Position numbers and translations under genes: made by a program. DNA of 64,000 nucleotides from the NCBI RefSeq assembly GCF_030463565.1, contig NC_134652.1, positions 19,321,397 to 19,385,396 of the forward strand, read 5' to 3'. Source of the DNA: Pelecanus crispus (lineage: Eukaryota > Chordata > Aves > Pelecaniformes > Pelecanidae). Under the pieces are notes generated by a model. It was not told the origin of the DNA. It did not search any database and worked only from the letters and a program-made list of their open reading frames with translations. Position 1 is the stretch's first letter. The number at the start of each line of letters is the position of its first letter. This document shows, piece by piece, positions 62,801 to 64,000 of this stretch.

Positions 62801-64000
62801 CAAGGAAAACAACAGCTACAATGAAAGCACATTCTCAGGAAATACCCATGTGGTTGTGACTCAATGGATCCAAGAGAACAAAACCAAAAAAAACCCTTTT
62901 TTCATTAAGTAAAAGAAGTGGAAATTGATTTAACAGTACTGGGCAGAATTTGCTAATGAGATATGAAAGGTAGTTAACTGAAAGAACTAGTGAAAAGGAG
63001 CCAGTGTTCTATGAAAAACTTGGAAGGAAAATAAAAGAGATAGTTGACAAAGAGTTCTTTGAGTTTTGGAACTTTAAAAATGTAGAGAGCAAAAAGCAAC
63101 AACAAAATCTTATTTCCAAACCTAACCAGAACTAAAGGTTTTGCTGTTTTTCTGTGAAACTGAGACATATGTAAACCAGTGCTAGTACTATCATGATGGT
63201 TACGTACAAAGGTTGCACTTTCAAGTAGAAGTCAAATTAAAAGACTTCGGACAGAGATTGTTGGTCATAATTTGATTTCTAAACCATTATGAACTGAGGC
63301 ACTCTGGCAAGGCTTGGTGTGATGGGGCCAAGCATGTGTGGCAAGGCTCAGTAGTTGGGCTATTTTGCTAGCTTCTTGGGTTTTTAATTAGATGATGTTT
63401 TATAGATTTTTTTTTTTTTTTTTTTCCTAGGAGTATTTTCTGCTATGGAAAGTATCTGATAAAAATAACATGCTTTTTTAAGATAGTTGTTGGTTGAAAA
63501 AATTCAAATCTGCAAGCAGAGTTACTGAGTCTCAGGTTTGATAAAAACCAGTTTCAAATTCTTATCTGGGCAACAAGTGAAATTAAATAATGCAATAGAA
63601 TGAAACTTAATTTTGGAAAGCTTAGAATAACAGAGTTTCTTAGAAGACTAAGATGAGGCATACCAGAAATTTCAGCACTGCTGTTGATATGTTGAGTCTC
63701 TGTGCTTTCCAGAGACTTAAAGACTTCCACCTCTCCCCCAGAGAGGAGGGGCAGAGCTCCCAGATTTAGCTTGCTCATATATTACCATTATCAGGGTAGC
63801 AGCAAGCATGGTGCACGTGCAAGAAGAGTTCCTTGGTTGCTTAGGTGACATTTGTGTATCATTAGTAGTATATACACCACAGCTTGGAAGCTCATGACTG
63901 AGTCCATGATTTTGTCAGATCAGATTTTGTAGTTTTTGACTGAGATGAGATTATTTGCTTCATGTTCTGTTGATAAAGACTATGTTGGCCCAAATCTAAG

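Larger units (their letters stand above)
51195..64000 (+). other. PLCE1: PLCE1 intron after the first coding exon (continues past the window)
   Basis: The donor is GTAAGC at 51195. No further PLCE1 exon could be recognised on the + strand to the end of the window, consistent with the very long intron at this position in other vertebrates. The exon starting the shorter PLCE1 isoform could lie here but was not identified. Contents are a poly(T) run (51230-51252), an AT-rich microsatellite (51465-51790), a CR1 stub (52503-52557), a small inverted-repeat cluster (55389-55459) and a 24-bp palindrome (59835-59858); the rest is AT-rich noncoding DNA. Confidence 0.75.

Noticed and set aside
1..64000. 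CRISPR arrays, bacterial operons or phage elements
   Set aside because: The window has spliced vertebrate genes, CR1 and LTR repeats and long introns. No spaced direct-repeat array is present.

Overview
This window is vertebrate nuclear DNA and almost certainly avian. The clearest signs are CR1 LINE 3' ends in the typical bird form, an ERVL-type solo LTR beginning TGTCTTGGTTTCAGCTGGG, and a short tRNA-Ile-derived SINE with a CR1 tail. SINEs of that build have been described from passerines (TguSINE1-like), so a songbird or other passerine is the best guess. That species inference rests on memory of the repeat family and was not tested by a search.

Two protein-coding genes are supported, both on the + strand and in the order known from amniote 10q23-type synteny (SLC35G1 then PLCE1). 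The left edge (1-2164) lies in an intron of SLC35G1. Coding exons at 2165-2345 and 2860-3619 give the last 312 residues of this EamA/SLC35-type transporter, followed by an AT-rich 3'UTR with poly(A) signals at 3734 and 4610. About 18 kb without recognisable genes follows. It holds an LTR stub at 17.5 kb and a 568-bp solo LTR at 18.5-19.1 kb that still has CRE, TATA and poly(A) signals.

A CpG island at about 22.85-24.26 kb is the likely PLCE1 promoter and non-coding first exon. A 25-kb intron follows, containing the tRNA-Ile/CR1 SINE (34.4 kb), a small GC-rich patch (36.2 kb), two minus-strand CR1 copies (39.05-40.02 kb; one keeps 232 open codons of ORF2) and a doubtful LTR-like block (40.7 kb). 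The first coding exon of PLCE1 (acceptor at 49594, ATG at 50007, donor after 51194) encodes residues 1-396, the N-terminal region before the RasGEF domain. The remaining 12.8 kb is PLCE1 intron, with an AT-rich microsatellite and a CR1 stub.

The two genes are not known to work together: SLC35G1 is a membrane transporter and STIM1 partner, and PLCE1 is a Ras/Rho-regulated phospholipase C. Nothing here looks like a new multi-gene system. The observations most worth following are the chimeric SINE, the promoter-competent solo LTR upstream of PLCE1, and several palindromic transcription-factor-like sites.
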